Below, in pieces: positions 33,833-42,490 of a DNA stretch of 64,000 bases. A program made the translations under genes and the position numbers. Location of the stretch: positions 1-64,000 of the forward strand of contig NZ_BOSI01000009.1 in NCBI RefSeq assembly GCF_018403265.1, given 5' to 3'. Positions within the stretch are counted from its first letter, which is position 1. Each line of letters opens with the position of its first letter. This DNA comes from Paenibacillus sp. J31TS4. GTDB taxonomy: Bacteria; Bacillota; Bacilli; Paenibacillales; NBRC-103111. The notes beneath the pieces were generated by a model. It searched no databases. It was not told where the DNA came from and saw only the letters and a program-made list of their open reading frames with translations.

Positions 33833-35425
33833 CTATCCCTTCTCTTCCAGCCTGGCGCTCAGGCTGGCTTTGTCAATCTTGCCGGTGCCGGAGAGCGGCA
33901 TGCTCTCCAGGAACACCACCCGGCGCGGATGCGCATAAGCCGGTCCCCGTTCGAGGAAGTACGCCTGTAGCTCCTTCTCGCTCAGCGACGAGCCCGGCCG
34001 CCGGACGACGAAGGCGGCGGGCGCCTTGCCCTTGGTCGGATGGGCCATGGCGACGACACATACGTCGTCGATCTCCGGATGGCGGATGAGGACGTCCTCG
34101 ATCTCCTTCGGATAGGCGTTCTCTCCGCCGATTATGATGAGATCGTCCTTGCGCCCTGCGATGTAGCCGTAGCCGTCTTCGTCGAACCGGGCGAGATCTC
34201 CGGTCTTCAGCCAGCCGTCCTCCGTGAAACGGGCCTTGGTTACCTCAGGCAGATTCCAGTAGCCGATGGCGACCCCCGGATTCCGGACCCAGAGCTCCCC
34301 GATCTCGCCGGGACCGAGCTCCCTCTCGGCGCCGTCCGTGCTGACGACCTTGACGTCACAGCCGGGGAGAGGCAGACCGGCGGCTCCCTGTCGGCGGATG
34401 CCCCACCGGGGGGAAACGAGCACCTGCGGGCCGCCCTCCGTCAGCCCGTACGCCTCCAGGACGTCGACCCCGTACCTCTCCTGCAGTTCTCGCATGAGCT
34501 CGGGCGGAACTTCCGACGAGCCGCAAATGAGGAACCGAAGTGACGACAGGTCGCGGCCCGGATGCTGCTTGTGGTGGGCCAGAATCATCTTGTACATCGC
34601 CGGCACGCCGGTTGTGTACGTTACCCGGTATGTCTCGACCGCCGCGATCACCTCCGCCGGGTCGAATCCCGGCAGGATGACGAGCGTCGCCCCCAGGAGG
34701 AGACAAGGCTTAACCGCGTTGATCATCGCGTTCTTGTGATAGAGCGGCACCGAGACGAGCGCGACGTCGCTCTCCTCCAGCAGGAGCACCCTGCGGTTCG
34801 TCTCGGCGTTCCACCACTGGCCGCCGTGGGTCAGCATGCATCCTTTGGGTCTGCCGGTGGAGCCCGACGTGTATAGAAGGAAGCACAGATCGTCGTCCCG
34901 GACCGTTACCGATTCGGCGATCGGCTCCTGACCGGCGGCAAGCGCCTCGTACGGCACCTCATCCGGGTCGGGTCCGCCGGGAAACGGGTTCCCTTCGGGC
35001 TTCGATTCACTCGCGCCCTGGCTCTTCCCGACGACGAGCAGTGGTCCGCTGCGGGTCGGCCAGCTCAGCTCCCGCGCTGCCGCGAGAAGCGACTCGTGCG
35101 CCACCAGCAGCTTGGCCCCGCTGTCCGCCAGTATGTAGGACAGCGTTTCGGCATTCAGCTTGCGGTTCAGCGGCAGAGGCACGGCGCCGATCCTCATGAG
35201 GCCGAAGCACAGCTCCACGAACCGGTAGTCGTTCGGGAACAGGAGGGCGACCCGGTCGCCGAATTCGATCCCGAGCCGGCGGAACACGCCGCCCGCCACG
35301 TTCATCCGCTCCTCCAGCTCGCGGTAGGTGAGCGTCGCCTCGGGCGCCACGACCGCCGGTTTGTCCGGCAGGAGCCGGACAGCCCGATGCGTCAAATCGC
35401 CAAAATTATTCGTTAACGGCTTCAC
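33833..35425 (-). CDS. Acyl-CoA ligase (AMP-forming)
   Basis: The protein has 530 residues. ANL-family motifs: LLYTSGSTGRPKGCMLTHGG (P-loop, about 190), YGLTEGGP (about 330), WLKTGDLARFDEDGYGYIAGRKDDLIIIGGENAYPKEIEDVL (hinge and A8) and GTGKIDKASL with the catalytic Lys near the C-terminus. It activates a carboxylic acid with ATP and CoA in the cytosol. The acid could be a medium-chain, branched or aromatic one. It overlaps the next upstream gene by four bases and is likely to act on the ligand imported by the Liv system. Confidence 0.88.
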   Translation of the reverse strand: MKPLTNNFGDLTHRAVRLLPDKPAVVAPEATLTYRELEERMNVAGGVFRRLGIEFGDRVALLFPNDYRFVELCFGLMRIGAVPLPLNRKLNAETLSYILADSGAKLLVAHESLLAAARELSWPTRSGPLLVVGKSQGASESKPEGNPFPGGPDPDEVPYEALAAGQEPIAESVTVRDDDLCFLLYTSGSTGRPKGCMLTHGGQWWNAETNRRVLLLEESDVALVSVPLYHKNAMINAVKPCLLLGATLVILPGFDPAEVIAAVETYRVTYTTGVPAMYKMILAHHKQHPGRDLSSLRFLICGSSEVPPELMRELQERYGVDVLEAYGLTEGGPQVLVSPRWGIRRQGAAGLPLPGCDVKVVSTDGAERELGPGEIGELWVRNPGVAIGYWNLPEVTKARFTEDGWLKTGDLARFDEDGYGYIAGRKDDLIIIGGENAYPKEIEDVLIRHPEIDDVCVVAMAHPTKGKAPAAFVVRRPGSSLSEKELQAYFLERGPAYAHPRRVVFLESMPLSGTGKIDKASLSARLEEKG

Positions 35426-36399
35426 GGCGTAATGATCACCTTGCCGAACAGCTCCCGCTCCTCGATAATGCGGTGCGCTTCGCGAATGTCCTCGAGCGGC
35501 AGCACCCGGTCGATGACCGGAACGAGCTGCTTGGTGCTGACGAGCTCGACCAGCTTCTCAAGGTCGGTCCGCTCCCAGGCGTTCGAGCCGAGAATGCTGA
35601 TTTCACGCGTCCAGACATAACGCAGGTCGGTCACGGCGTCAAAGCCGGTCGTCGCGCCGCAAGTGAGAATCCGGCCGCCGACCTTGGTCGCCCGAATGCT
35701 CTTCGGCCACGTCTCCTTGCCGGTGTAATCGACGATGACATCCGCGCCGCGCTTGCCCGTGATGCGCCACGTTTCCCGCGAAAAATCGTCCGTCGAGTAA
35801 TTGATGACGTGGTCCGCACCCAGCTCTCTCAGCTTCTCGAGCTTACTCTCAGAACTGGCCGCCGCGATGACGACCGCGCCGACGGATTTGGCGATCTGGA
35901 CGGCAGCCGTACCTACGCCTCCGCTCGCGCCGAGGATGAGGATCGTCTCGCCGGCTTGGAGCTGTCCCCGCGTGATGAGCATCCGCCAGGCCGTCCCGTA
36001 GGCGATCGGCAGCGCCGCCGCATCTTCGTAGGAGAGCGCGTCCGGCAGCGGAATGCAGTTGGCAGCCGGCACGCTTGCGTATTCCGCCAGCCCCCCTCTC
36101 AGATCCTCGCCGAGCGCTTGGCCGTGTACGAGCGGGTCCACCAGCACCCGGTCCCCGACCGCCACACTGGTGACGCCCGGCGCCACCTGAACGACTTCCC
36201 CTGCGATGTCACCGCCCGAGATATGCGGAAGCTCCAGCGTCCGGCCCGGTATGCCTCTGCGGACGAATATATCGAGGTGGTTCAGGCCCACCGCCTTGAC
36301 AGCAAGCAGCACCTCTCCCTCCTGAAGCTCTGGTGTCGGGTACTCCCCGATCACCACCTTGCTGCGGTCTCCATGCTCTACGATCAAAGCTGCTCTCAT
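35422..36399 (-). CDS. Quinone-oxidoreductase-like medium-chain dehydrogenase
   Basis: The protein has 325 residues. It has the GroES-like N-terminal domain (NHLDIFVRRGIPGR..., ISGGDIAGEVV) and a Rossmann domain with ILGASGGVGTAAVQIAK (about 155-171). The structural-zinc Cys lobe is missing, as in the zeta-crystallin/QOR group, which uses NADPH to reduce quinones or enoyl groups. It overlaps the ligase start. ATG 36399. Confidence 0.85.
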   Translation of the reverse strand: MRAALIVEHGDRSKVVIGEYPTPELQEGEVLLAVKAVGLNHLDIFVRRGIPGRTLELPHISGGDIAGEVVQVAPGVTSVAVGDRVLVDPLVHGQALGEDLRGGLAEYASVPAANCIPLPDALSYEDAAALPIAYGTAWRMLITRGQLQAGETILILGASGGVGTAAVQIAKSVGAVVIAAASSESKLEKLRELGADHVINYSTDDFSRETWRITGKRGADVIVDYTGKETWPKSIRATKVGGRILTCGATTGFDAVTDLRYVWTREISILGSNAWERTDLEKLVELVSTKQLVPVIDRVLPLEDIREAHRIIEERELFGKVIITP

Positions 36400-36431
36400 C
36401 TTGTTCGCACTCCTTTTGCTATGTAATAAAT

Positions 36432-37241
36432 TTAGATGAATTCATAAATGCCGCCGGATACCTCGTGCCGGCTCTTCTCCCCGGCGCCGGCAAGCCGGAC
36501 GAGGAACGGCCCCTCGCCGTGCCGGTTCAGCGCGTCGGCAACCTGGCCCGTGCCAGCTGGCGAGCAGAACAGCAGCTCTCCGCCCGGGAGGGCCAGCGTC
36601 CGGCAGTGGGCCCGGAGGGACGGATCCGCGGCAGGCACTCCGGCCTGCAAACCGAACAGCCGCGCCCACTCCTCCGCCGTCTCGCCAGCGTCTCTCACCG
36701 CGAACGCCACCTGTGTCAGCTTCAGCTCGCCAGCGAGGTGTGGCGCTTGTTCCGCCTCCCGGTTCAAGCGACCAAGGCGCTCCTCGTCGCTCTCCCCCCA
36801 TTGAATAACGAAGGGCAGAGGCGGGCCGTGCCCGTCCGGCCATTCGAGGAACAGCATCGACCAGGCGAGCAGCGAGCCGTCGGCCCGTCTGCGGCTTCCC
36901 GGGAAAGGACCGGTCACCCGAAGTCTTTGCGAGCGGAAGCGCTCCGCCTCCTCCTCAATCCGGTCGGTCCGAAGCGCAAGCCGGGCGAACTTCTCCCCAC
37001 TCGGCAGCTCATCGACCGTCTGCCGGACCAGATCGTTGTCTCTTGTCTTGGCCGCCAGCGCAGGATGCCTCACGCCCAGCAGCTCCAGATAGCTGAGACC
37101 GAAATAGCTCAGCTCGTTGTACGTACCCCAACGCTCATGCTCGCCCCCCGGCCGGACGGCGAGGCCGATCCCGCGCAGCTGTTCCGCCGTCTCCTCGGGA
37201 CGCCATACGATATGAACCAAATGATCGAACCGGAAAGCCAA
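36432..37241 (-). CDS. VOC-superfamily (glyoxalase-like) protein
   Basis: The protein has 269 residues. The start FRFDHLVHIVWRPEETAEQL carries a metal-ligand His, followed by LSYFGLSYLELLGV and a second half-domain (LKLTQVAFAVRDAGETAEEW, LPGGELLFCSP). This is the Glyoxalase_3/VOC layout: dioxygenases, isomerases or resistance proteins. It is the first gene after the promoter at 37363-37391 and so the head of the unit. Confidence 0.8.
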   Translation of the reverse strand: MAFRFDHLVHIVWRPEETAEQLRGIGLAVRPGGEHERWGTYNELSYFGLSYLELLGVRHPALAAKTRDNDLVRQTVDELPSGEKFARLALRTDRIEEEAERFRSQRLRVTGPFPGSRRRADGSLLAWSMLFLEWPDGHGPPLPFVIQWGESDEERLGRLNREAEQAPHLAGELKLTQVAFAVRDAGETAEEWARLFGLQAGVPAADPSLRAHCRTLALPGGELLFCSPAGTGQVADALNRHGEGPFLVRLAGAGEKSRHEVSGGIYEFI

Positions 37242-37362
37242 CGGCAGTCCTCCTTCCTCTCGTTTCCGTGTTGTCGGGCTGGCCGGGACGGCGGTCCCGG
37301 CGCTCGCTCGTTCGCTTTGCCACAGACAAGCTGGAAAGCGTTATCTTACTTACTTTTTGTTC

Positions 37363-37391
37363 ATCATACGGGTGGATTCTGATTTTGTCAA
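37363..37391 (-). promoter_or_regulatory. Sigma-A promoter of the acyl-CoA/Liv unit
   Basis: Reading leftward: TTGACA (37391-37386), 17-bp spacer, TATGAT (37368-37363). The predicted start lies near 37356, about 115 nt before the VOC gene. I see no other promoter of this quality down to 26700. Confidence 0.8.
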
Positions 37392-37454
37392 TAATTCTTA
37401 TGCGTTTTGTCGGATTAAAGGGTTGATAGGATCATGACCCTTCCAAGGATACCC

Positions 37455-37500
37455 AAAAACAAAGCAACCGCCTTCCGGTTGAGTACCGGAAAACGGTTGC
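37455..37500 (-). terminator. Terminator of the sigma/anti-sigma operon
   Basis: GCAACCG (37464-37470) pairs with CGGTTGC (37494-37500), with CCGGT/ACCGG inside. Leftward it runs into TTTGTTTTTG. It follows the anti-sigma gene ending at 37582. Confidence 0.75.
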
Positions 37501-37581
37501 CTTAGATGGCTTTTCAACTTTCAACATGACGGGGATAGGACAAGGGGGCTTAGAACCGCTCAAGAACATGCAGGGGGCCCC

Positions 37582-38394
37582 CTACTTCAAATGATTGGCG
37601 ACCCGGATGGCGTCCTCCTGGCTGATCTTGCCGTATACCTTGATGACCGATTCCTTGCCGAGCAGGATGAGGAACTGGATGCCGTTCGCCTTGTTGCTGA
37701 TCAGCTTGCCCTTGATGCCGAGCGCTTCCACTTCGCTGACCGTATCGTTCTCCTCGTCGATTCCCATGGACATGATCGTATTCGGCTCGAGCAGGTTCTG
37801 CTCCACCAGATAAAACTCTCCCGTCGGTTTCTTGTACGTGATCGAAGCCTGCATCGCCCGCCCTTCTTCGTCCACGGACAGCTGGATGTTATCCTGCGTA
37901 TAGCCGTCCAGCACGAGCTGAGGCTCCAACATCGGGAACAAGGTCCGGCGTTTCGCCTCCTCCATGCTTACCTTCATGTCACCTTTTTTGACCAGTCCGC
38001 CCGTTCCCGGAGCGTTCGGATACTTCGGCTTGTTCTCCGAGGCGGTATCGGGCGGCGGTGCAGTCTTGGCTCCCGACGTATCCTGGTCTCCCTCCCGGTT
38101 GATAAAGGTCAGCACAGTGCCCTTCCAGGACTCGACGATCTGGTTGAGCGGCTGGAACGCCTTAGTGATAACCGGCGAACCGAACACGACGGAGCCGATC
38201 AGGAGGGAAGCGACCGCCGTCGCGATGAGCTGCCATCTCCGCCGGCGGTCTCTCCGCCGCTTGGCACGCGCCATCTTCTCCCGCATCCGCTGCCAGGATG
38301 CGTCGGGGTTCGGAATCTCGATGCGCGCATACGATTCCTCCAGCCCTTCCTCCCAGGCCTCATCGAACAACTGGTCGAATTTGTTTTGGTCCAT
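37582..38394 (-). CDS. Anti-sigma factor, single-pass membrane protein
   Basis: The protein has 270 residues. The cytosolic N-terminus (1-60) contains WQRMREKMARAKRRRDRRRR next to the membrane segment (about 60-80, WQLIATAVASLLIGSVVFG). A linker rich in Pro/Thr/Asp and an extracytoplasmic DUF4367-like domain follow (150-270, KVSMEEAKRRTLFPMLEPQLVLDGYT, QFLILLGKESVIKVYG). I infer it binds the ECF sigma factor and releases it upon an envelope signal. Its ATG shares one base with the sigma stop (TGATG), the classic coupled pair. Confidence 0.82.
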   Translation of the reverse strand: MDQNKFDQLFDEAWEEGLEESYARIEIPNPDASWQRMREKMARAKRRRDRRRRWQLIATAVASLLIGSVVFGSPVITKAFQPLNQIVESWKGTVLTFINREGDQDTSGAKTAPPPDTASENKPKYPNAPGTGGLVKKGDMKVSMEEAKRRTLFPMLEPQLVLDGYTQDNIQLSVDEEGRAMQASITYKKPTGEFYLVEQNLLEPNTIMSMGIDEENDTVSEVEALGIKGKLISNKANGIQFLILLGKESVIKVYGKISQEDAIRVANHLK

Positions 38395-38963
38395 CAGCGG
38401 ATACCCCAATCTTCCTGCAGTTTTTGTTTGACCGCTTCTCTGGCGCGATACAGCTTCTGCCGCACCATACCCTCGGTCATACTCATCGCCTCGGCCATTT
38501 CCCGGTAGGACAGCTGATGAATCCATCGCATCTCCAGCAGCTGCCGGTATTCCGGCTTCAGACGGTCGACATACTGCACGACAGCCTCCTTCAGAAGCTT
38601 GGCCTCCACTTCCTGTTCAAGCGGGACAGTTCCCGAGTGGGAAGCTTCTGTATATACAAAGACAGCATCAAAATCCAGTTCGTCACGGTTTCTCTTCCAT
38701 TTTTTCACATAATTCAGCGCCGAATTCCGGGCGATCGTCTTAAGCCAGCCTTCCAGCTTCTCCATATCGGCCACTTGGCTGGCTTTCGTAATGGCCCTCA
38801 GGAACGAGTCCTGAATGATATCCTCGACCGCGGCATGATCCTTGATGATAAAAAAAACGACTGGGTAGACCAGCCGGTAATACTCCCGGTACACTTCCTG
38901 CTGCAGCGCTTCGGGCAAGGAAGGAAAGTCATTCGTCAATATGAGAATCAGATGTTTCGGCAT
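38394..38963 (-). CDS. ECF RNA polymerase sigma factor
   Basis: The protein has 189 residues. Region 2 (DHAAVEDIIQDSFLRAITKASQV, WLKTIARNSALNYVKKWKRN) and region 4 (LKPEYRQLLEMRWIHQLSYREMAEAMSMTEGMVRQKLYRAREAVKQKL) are complete; there is no region 3, as normal in ECF factors. With the anti-sigma factor encoded next it forms an envelope-stress type module. ATG 38963 has GGAGG five bases ahead; a TTG at 38978 would be an earlier but weaker start. Confidence 0.88.
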   Translation of the reverse strand: MPKHLILILTNDFPSLPEALQQEVYREYYRLVYPVVFFIIKDHAAVEDIIQDSFLRAITKASQVADMEKLEGWLKTIARNSALNYVKKWKRNRDELDFDAVFVYTEASHSGTVPLEQEVEAKLLKEAVVQYVDRLKPEYRQLLEMRWIHQLSYREMAEAMSMTEGMVRQKLYRAREAVKQKLQEDWGIR

Positions 38964-39046
38964 AAATTCCTCCAACACTTGGGCGAATCGCTTCCGCTAG
39001 TTCAACGGCCGGCTGCGGCGGCAGACGCGCGAAAAAGCTTTCTTCT

Positions 39047-39077
39047 ATTATACATGACAAAATGTGGAGGATGTCCA
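39047..39077 (-). promoter_or_regulatory. Weak candidate promoter for the ECF sigma operon
   Basis: Reading leftward: TGGACA (39077-39072), 19-bp spacer, TATAAT (39052-39047). It lies at the very end of the preceding gene. The spacer is long. Confidence 0.3.
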
Positions 39078-40145
39078 TTTGTTTTCCAGCCAGCGGGCCA
39101 GGAAGCGCATCGCTTCACGCTCCGCCTCCCTGCTGAATGCATGCGCTTCGCCCCCGAACAGCAAGGCCGTGCAGTCCCGCCCCTCAGCCGCAAGCGCATC
39201 GGCGAGCAGCCCCGCCTGACGGGGGCTGACGTTCGCGTCGGCCGTGCCGTGCAGTATCAGCACCGGCGGCTGGATCCGGCCCGCCCAAGCGACGGGTGAC
39301 CGGTCGAGATAGGCGTCCGGGTCTTTCTTCGGATGGCCGACGACACGCTTCAGCATGCGCCTCATGTCGACGCGCTCTTCGTACGTCTCGAGCAGGTCGC
39401 TGACGCCGCTCCAGACGACGACAGGTCCCGCGTCGGGGCAGTCGCGGGCCGCTTGAAGCGCATTGACGGCTCCCCGGGAGAAGCCGACGAGCGCCACCGG
39501 GCGCGGGAGCACTTCGGGCTGGGAGCGCAAAAGCGCGATGGCGGCGCAGACGTCCTGCGTATCGTCGCCGCCGAACTGGTCGCGGCCCTCGCCGCCGTCG
39601 TTGCCGCGGTAGAACGGCGCAAAGACGGCGTAGCCGAGCTTGGCGAGCGCGGCGAGCCGGGGGAGGCGGACCATGCCGACGCGGCCGATGCCCCCGCGGC
39701 AGTAGACCAGCCCCGGGCAGCGCTCCGGCTTCCGCGGCAGGACGAGGTAGCCCTTCACTCGCAGCCCCTGGCTCAGGTACGTCACCTTGTAGGCGGTGAC
39801 GAACCGGACCGGATGCTCAAGGCGGACCTTCTCGACGATGTCGCCGTCCCGTGGGAACAGAGGCTCCCGCATCTCGACGAGCTCGCCGGTGAGAGGCTGC
39901 GCCTTGTCGATAGGCAGCGGGTCCTCCTCCTCGGCCTGCTCGACTGCCGTCTCTTCCGTATCGTCCGCAGCCTCCTCTTCCGCATCGTCTGCCTGCAGGC
40001 CCTCTGCATGTGCCGCTACCCGGCGCTCTTCCCCTGCCTGCGGAAGCTCGTTTCCTGCCTGCGACCGTTCCCCGTTCTCTGCGATTCCCGGGTACTCCCT
40101 TGCCTCCCTGCCGACCTCTTCCTGCGTTTGCACGCTGTCCGCCAT
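39048..40145 (-). CDS. Alpha/beta hydrolase (dipeptidyl/prolyl-peptidase-like, S9 family)
   Basis: The protein has 365 residues. The first 85 are a Glu/Ala-rich acidic stretch. The hydrolase domain follows: YLSQGLRVKGYLVLPRKPERCPGLVYCRGG, nucleophile VGFSRGA (Ser about 230), Asp in LILHGTADANVSP and His in GGEAHAF. This matches the acylaminoacyl-peptidase/DLH-like families; the substrate is open. No signal peptide is visible. I chose ATG 40145 with GGAGGCGG ahead. The frame upstream continues 59 codons across the promoter of the divergent gene and is not credible. Confidence 0.8.
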   Translation of the reverse strand: MADSVQTQEEVGREAREYPGIAENGERSQAGNELPQAGEERRVAAHAEGLQADDAEEEAADDTEETAVEQAEEEDPLPIDKAQPLTGELVEMREPLFPRDGDIVEKVRLEHPVRFVTAYKVTYLSQGLRVKGYLVLPRKPERCPGLVYCRGGIGRVGMVRLPRLAALAKLGYAVFAPFYRGNDGGEGRDQFGGDDTQDVCAAIALLRSQPEVLPRPVALVGFSRGAVNALQAARDCPDAGPVVVWSGVSDLLETYEERVDMRRMLKRVVGHPKKDPDAYLDRSPVAWAGRIQPPVLILHGTADANVSPRQAGLLADALAAEGRDCTALLFGGEAHAFSREAEREAMRFLARWLENKWTSSTFCHV

Positions 40146-40223
40146 GCTACCCGCCTCCGTCTCGTTCTCATGTCTTTCGATCTCTCTATCTTTACCCCTT
40201 TCGCTTCCGGCAACCCCGCGTTT

Positions 40224-40253
40224 TTGACAGTGGCGACGCCAATGGGGTAGACT
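40224..40253 (+). promoter_or_regulatory. Sigma-A promoter of the small protein gene
   Basis: TTGACA (40224-40229), 18-bp spacer, TAGACT (40248-40253), 40 bp before the ATG at 40293. Confidence 0.65.
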
Positions 40254-40292
40254 GATGGTTAAGTAAATCGCTAGTGGAAAGGGCTGAATGGA

Positions 40293-40553
40293 ATGAATCC
40301 TAGTTTTGACGAACAATTTCAAGGGCTTCTAGAGAAATACTGCGAATTGATTACAGGCAGCAACGATCCCGAGATGATCGAAAAAATAAAAATTTGGTCC
40401 ATTTACAACCATATACATAAATCGATGCCTGCCCTGACCAGTCACTGGAACCAAAGCCATCCGGACAGCAAGGCCGATATCCGCAAGCTGTTCGAAGAAG
40501 TACGCGATCTGAACCAAAAGCTGACGAACAAATCGAACTCGTACAAATTTTAA
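40293..40553 (+). CDS. Small conserved-looking protein of unknown function
   Basis: The protein has 86 residues. It is helical, with LLEKYCELITGSNDPEMIEKIKIWSIYNHIHKSMPALTSHW and a charged C-terminal helix (KADIRKLFEEVRDLNQKL). No membrane segment, one Cys. I do not recognise a family. It has its own consensus promoter, so it is likely a real, expressed gene. It is transcribed away from the hydrolase gene. Confidence 0.7.
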   Translation: MNPSFDEQFQGLLEKYCELITGSNDPEMIEKIKIWSIYNHIHKSMPALTSHWNQSHPDSKADIRKLFEEVRDLNQKLTNKSNSYKF

Positions 40554-40594
40554 CATACCTGGTGCGGGTGGGAAGCATTGCTTCCATAAAGAAT

Positions 40595-40634
40595 AGGGAG
40601 GGCCCAGTGCAGCCTAGTGCACAGGGTCCTCCCT
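40595..40634 (+). terminator. Hairpin after the small protein gene
   Basis: AGGGAGGGCCC pairs with GGGTCCTCCCT, with GTGCA/TGCAC inside. Only scattered T follow, so it is a weak terminator. Confidence 0.5.
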
Positions 40635-40745
40635 TCGCGTTTCCCGGAAATCTCGCTTAATCTGTTTATTTGTCGTAGCGCTGTCGCCACCTTACCTATA
40701 CCCTACCTGGTTTGGACAGAGAGGCTCCTTGTGATAGAAAAGAAG

Positions 40746-40771
40746 CAGCCGGCAAATGTTTGCCGGCTGCA
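40746..40771 (-). terminator. Terminator of the DHFR-like gene
   Basis: GCAGCCGGCAAA pairs with TTTGCCGGCTGC; leftward it enters a T-rich run (CTTCTTTTC). It ends the gene at 40829-41380. I see no gene in 40635-40745. Confidence 0.75.
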
Positions 40772-40828
40772 TCTTGTGCTCGTATGCATTTGTCTGGCAG
40801 TGCCAAGCCGCCGTGATCAGCCGAGCAG

Positions 40829-41380
40829 TTAACGAACGGGCGTGTAGCGGAGCGCCACGACGCCGGAGCCGAAGGGTTTGGTCTCGGTCAGCTTCAGATT
40901 CAGGCGATCACGAACTCCCCCCAATAATTGGGGGCCGCGTCCGGCAACGATTGGCTGTACCAGGAAATGATACTCATCCACCAAGCCTAGTTGTGCCAGG
41001 GTGGAACCGAGGCCGGGGCCGCCGTTAACGACTAGACTCTTCCCTTCTGCCGTAAGCCGTGGCACCTCCTCGGAAACAGGCCCCTTCAACAAGAAAGAGT
41101 TCTGCCACGACACGTGATTCAGCGTCCGCGAGAAGACGTACTTGGGTTTCCGATCGAGCTTGCGTGCGAAGTCGACCAAGAATGGAGGTCCGTCGCCGCT
41201 GCTGGCAATGGCTGGCCAAGCGCTTTCCATCAGCTGGTAGATTTTACGTCCGAAAAGCAGACCGTCGGACTGGTCCATCAGGTCCGCCGTATACTGGTGG
41301 AGCTCCTCATCCGCAATCACCTGCGTGTGGTCACAGCAACCGTCCAGTGTCACATTCATCATCAGGATTACACGTCCCAT
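40829..41380 (-). CDS. Dihydrofolate-reductase-family (RibD C-terminal-like) reductase
   Basis: The protein has 183 residues. It has the RibD_C layout: MNVTLDGCCDH at the N-terminus, LLFGRKIYQLMESAWP, KPKYVFSRTLN, VNGGPGLGSTLAQLGLVDEYHFLVQPIVAGRGPQLL. The fold binds NADPH. These stand-alone proteins are named for the fold and their substrate is unknown; no folate or riboflavin gene is nearby. ATG 41380 is preceded by GGAGGCTGC. Confidence 0.85.
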   Translation of the reverse strand: MGRVILMMNVTLDGCCDHTQVIADEELHQYTADLMDQSDGLLFGRKIYQLMESAWPAIASSGDGPPFLVDFARKLDRKPKYVFSRTLNHVSWQNSFLLKGPVSEEVPRLTAEGKSLVVNGGPGLGSTLAQLGLVDEYHFLVQPIVAGRGPQLLGGVRDRLNLKLTETKPFGSGVVALRYTPVR

Positions 41381-41453
41381 ATGCAGCCTCCTTTTGTCTG
41401 CATTTTATCATCCAAAAGCAGGCCCGTTTTCTCATGGATTGCTAATCTAAGCA

Positions 41454-42344
41454 CTAAGAAAAACATTTAAGGAGAGTTTCCGTATGTTCTGTCGCATATC
41501 TGTTATACATTCGGACTGCAACAAGATTCTGTTTCGGGATAACAGCTATATGGCAGCCAGTAGCGCCAAATGCCTCAAATAAATCGTCACTGAAATACCA
41601 TCCCATAAACCTACTGGCAGCATGACCAGTCGAAGTCCTTAGCCTCCCCAACAGTTCAAACACAGGTTCCGGGATGACCCGCTGTCCGTTTACAACTCCG
41701 TTGTTCAGAAAAATATAGCCCCAGTAAGCAAGATCTTTTGCACTCATATACAAATTACGCTCATGGCCCTCATCAGACTCTATTCTAACGGACGCGTATC
41801 CGTCACCAGCAGTAAAATCACATACCAATCTTTTTTTAGGTATAGCAGCCCATTCTGTGTTAGTAATTTGAAGCGGATCAAGAATTTTCTCTGTTATCAC
41901 TTGCGCAATTGTTTTTCCTGTAACTTTCTTAACGATTCTGGCTGCTAATCCTTCCCCTTCTACTTTTTCCGGTCCGAAAAACTTAGGCTTTGTTTTAGTC
42001 AGGACGTTTCTTATCGTAACCGTGCTTATTTCCTCAAATGGAACATCGTCAATGTAAGGATGAATTGGGGAATCAAGTTCGAGCCCTGCCTCTATAACAG
42101 CGAAAGCTAGAGCAAGTGCAATATGTGTTTTCCTAATCGAATAAACATTAAACTGAGAATCGGAAGTCACCGGGCATGCCCCTGACTTAGCATGATGGAA
42201 TCCAGAATACCATTCCGTAACAATATGGTCGTTTTGAATAATAACAACGGCTGCCGCAGTTGCGTTAATTTCGCTTCGAGTTTGTTCAATGTGCGAAATT
42301 AGAGGTTCGAATGTTTCTGTTCTATTAAGGAATGGTAGATACAA
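41454..42344 (-). CDS. Beta-lactamase-family protein, probably degenerate
   Basis: The protein has 296 residues. A S-x-x-K motif is present (YSIRKTH, Ser about 69), and GDGYASVRIESDEGH and LYMSAKDLAYWGYIFLNNG match the second half of serine hydrolases. The segment that should carry Tyr-Ser-Asn is missing: VLTKTKPKFFGPEK runs directly into EGEGLAARIVKKVTGKT, a shortening of perhaps 30-40 residues. It may be inactive or use another residue. The gene is visibly more A+T rich than its neighbours, which suggests transfer. The start is TTG 42344 with AAGGGGG ahead. Confidence 0.7.
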   Translation of the reverse strand: MYLPFLNRTETFEPLISHIEQTRSEINATAAAVVIIQNDHIVTEWYSGFHHAKSGACPVTSDSQFNVYSIRKTHIALALAFAVIEAGLELDSPIHPYIDDVPFEEISTVTIRNVLTKTKPKFFGPEKVEGEGLAARIVKKVTGKTIAQVITEKILDPLQITNTEWAAIPKKRLVCDFTAGDGYASVRIESDEGHERNLYMSAKDLAYWGYIFLNNGVVNGQRVIPEPVFELLGRLRTSTGHAASRFMGWYFSDDLFEAFGATGCHIAVIPKQNLVAVRMYNRYATEHTETLLKCFS

Positions 42345-42490
42345 CTTTTAACCCCCTTATGCATTAGTTGCTTACCTTATACTAAAATACCATTTATTAA
42401 CAATCAATCCTTAAAAACAAATGTTCTCATTTTCTTTCGGAAACGAAGCTCCTATATACGAGCAGCGAGCCGGCGCCTGCTCGAACCACG

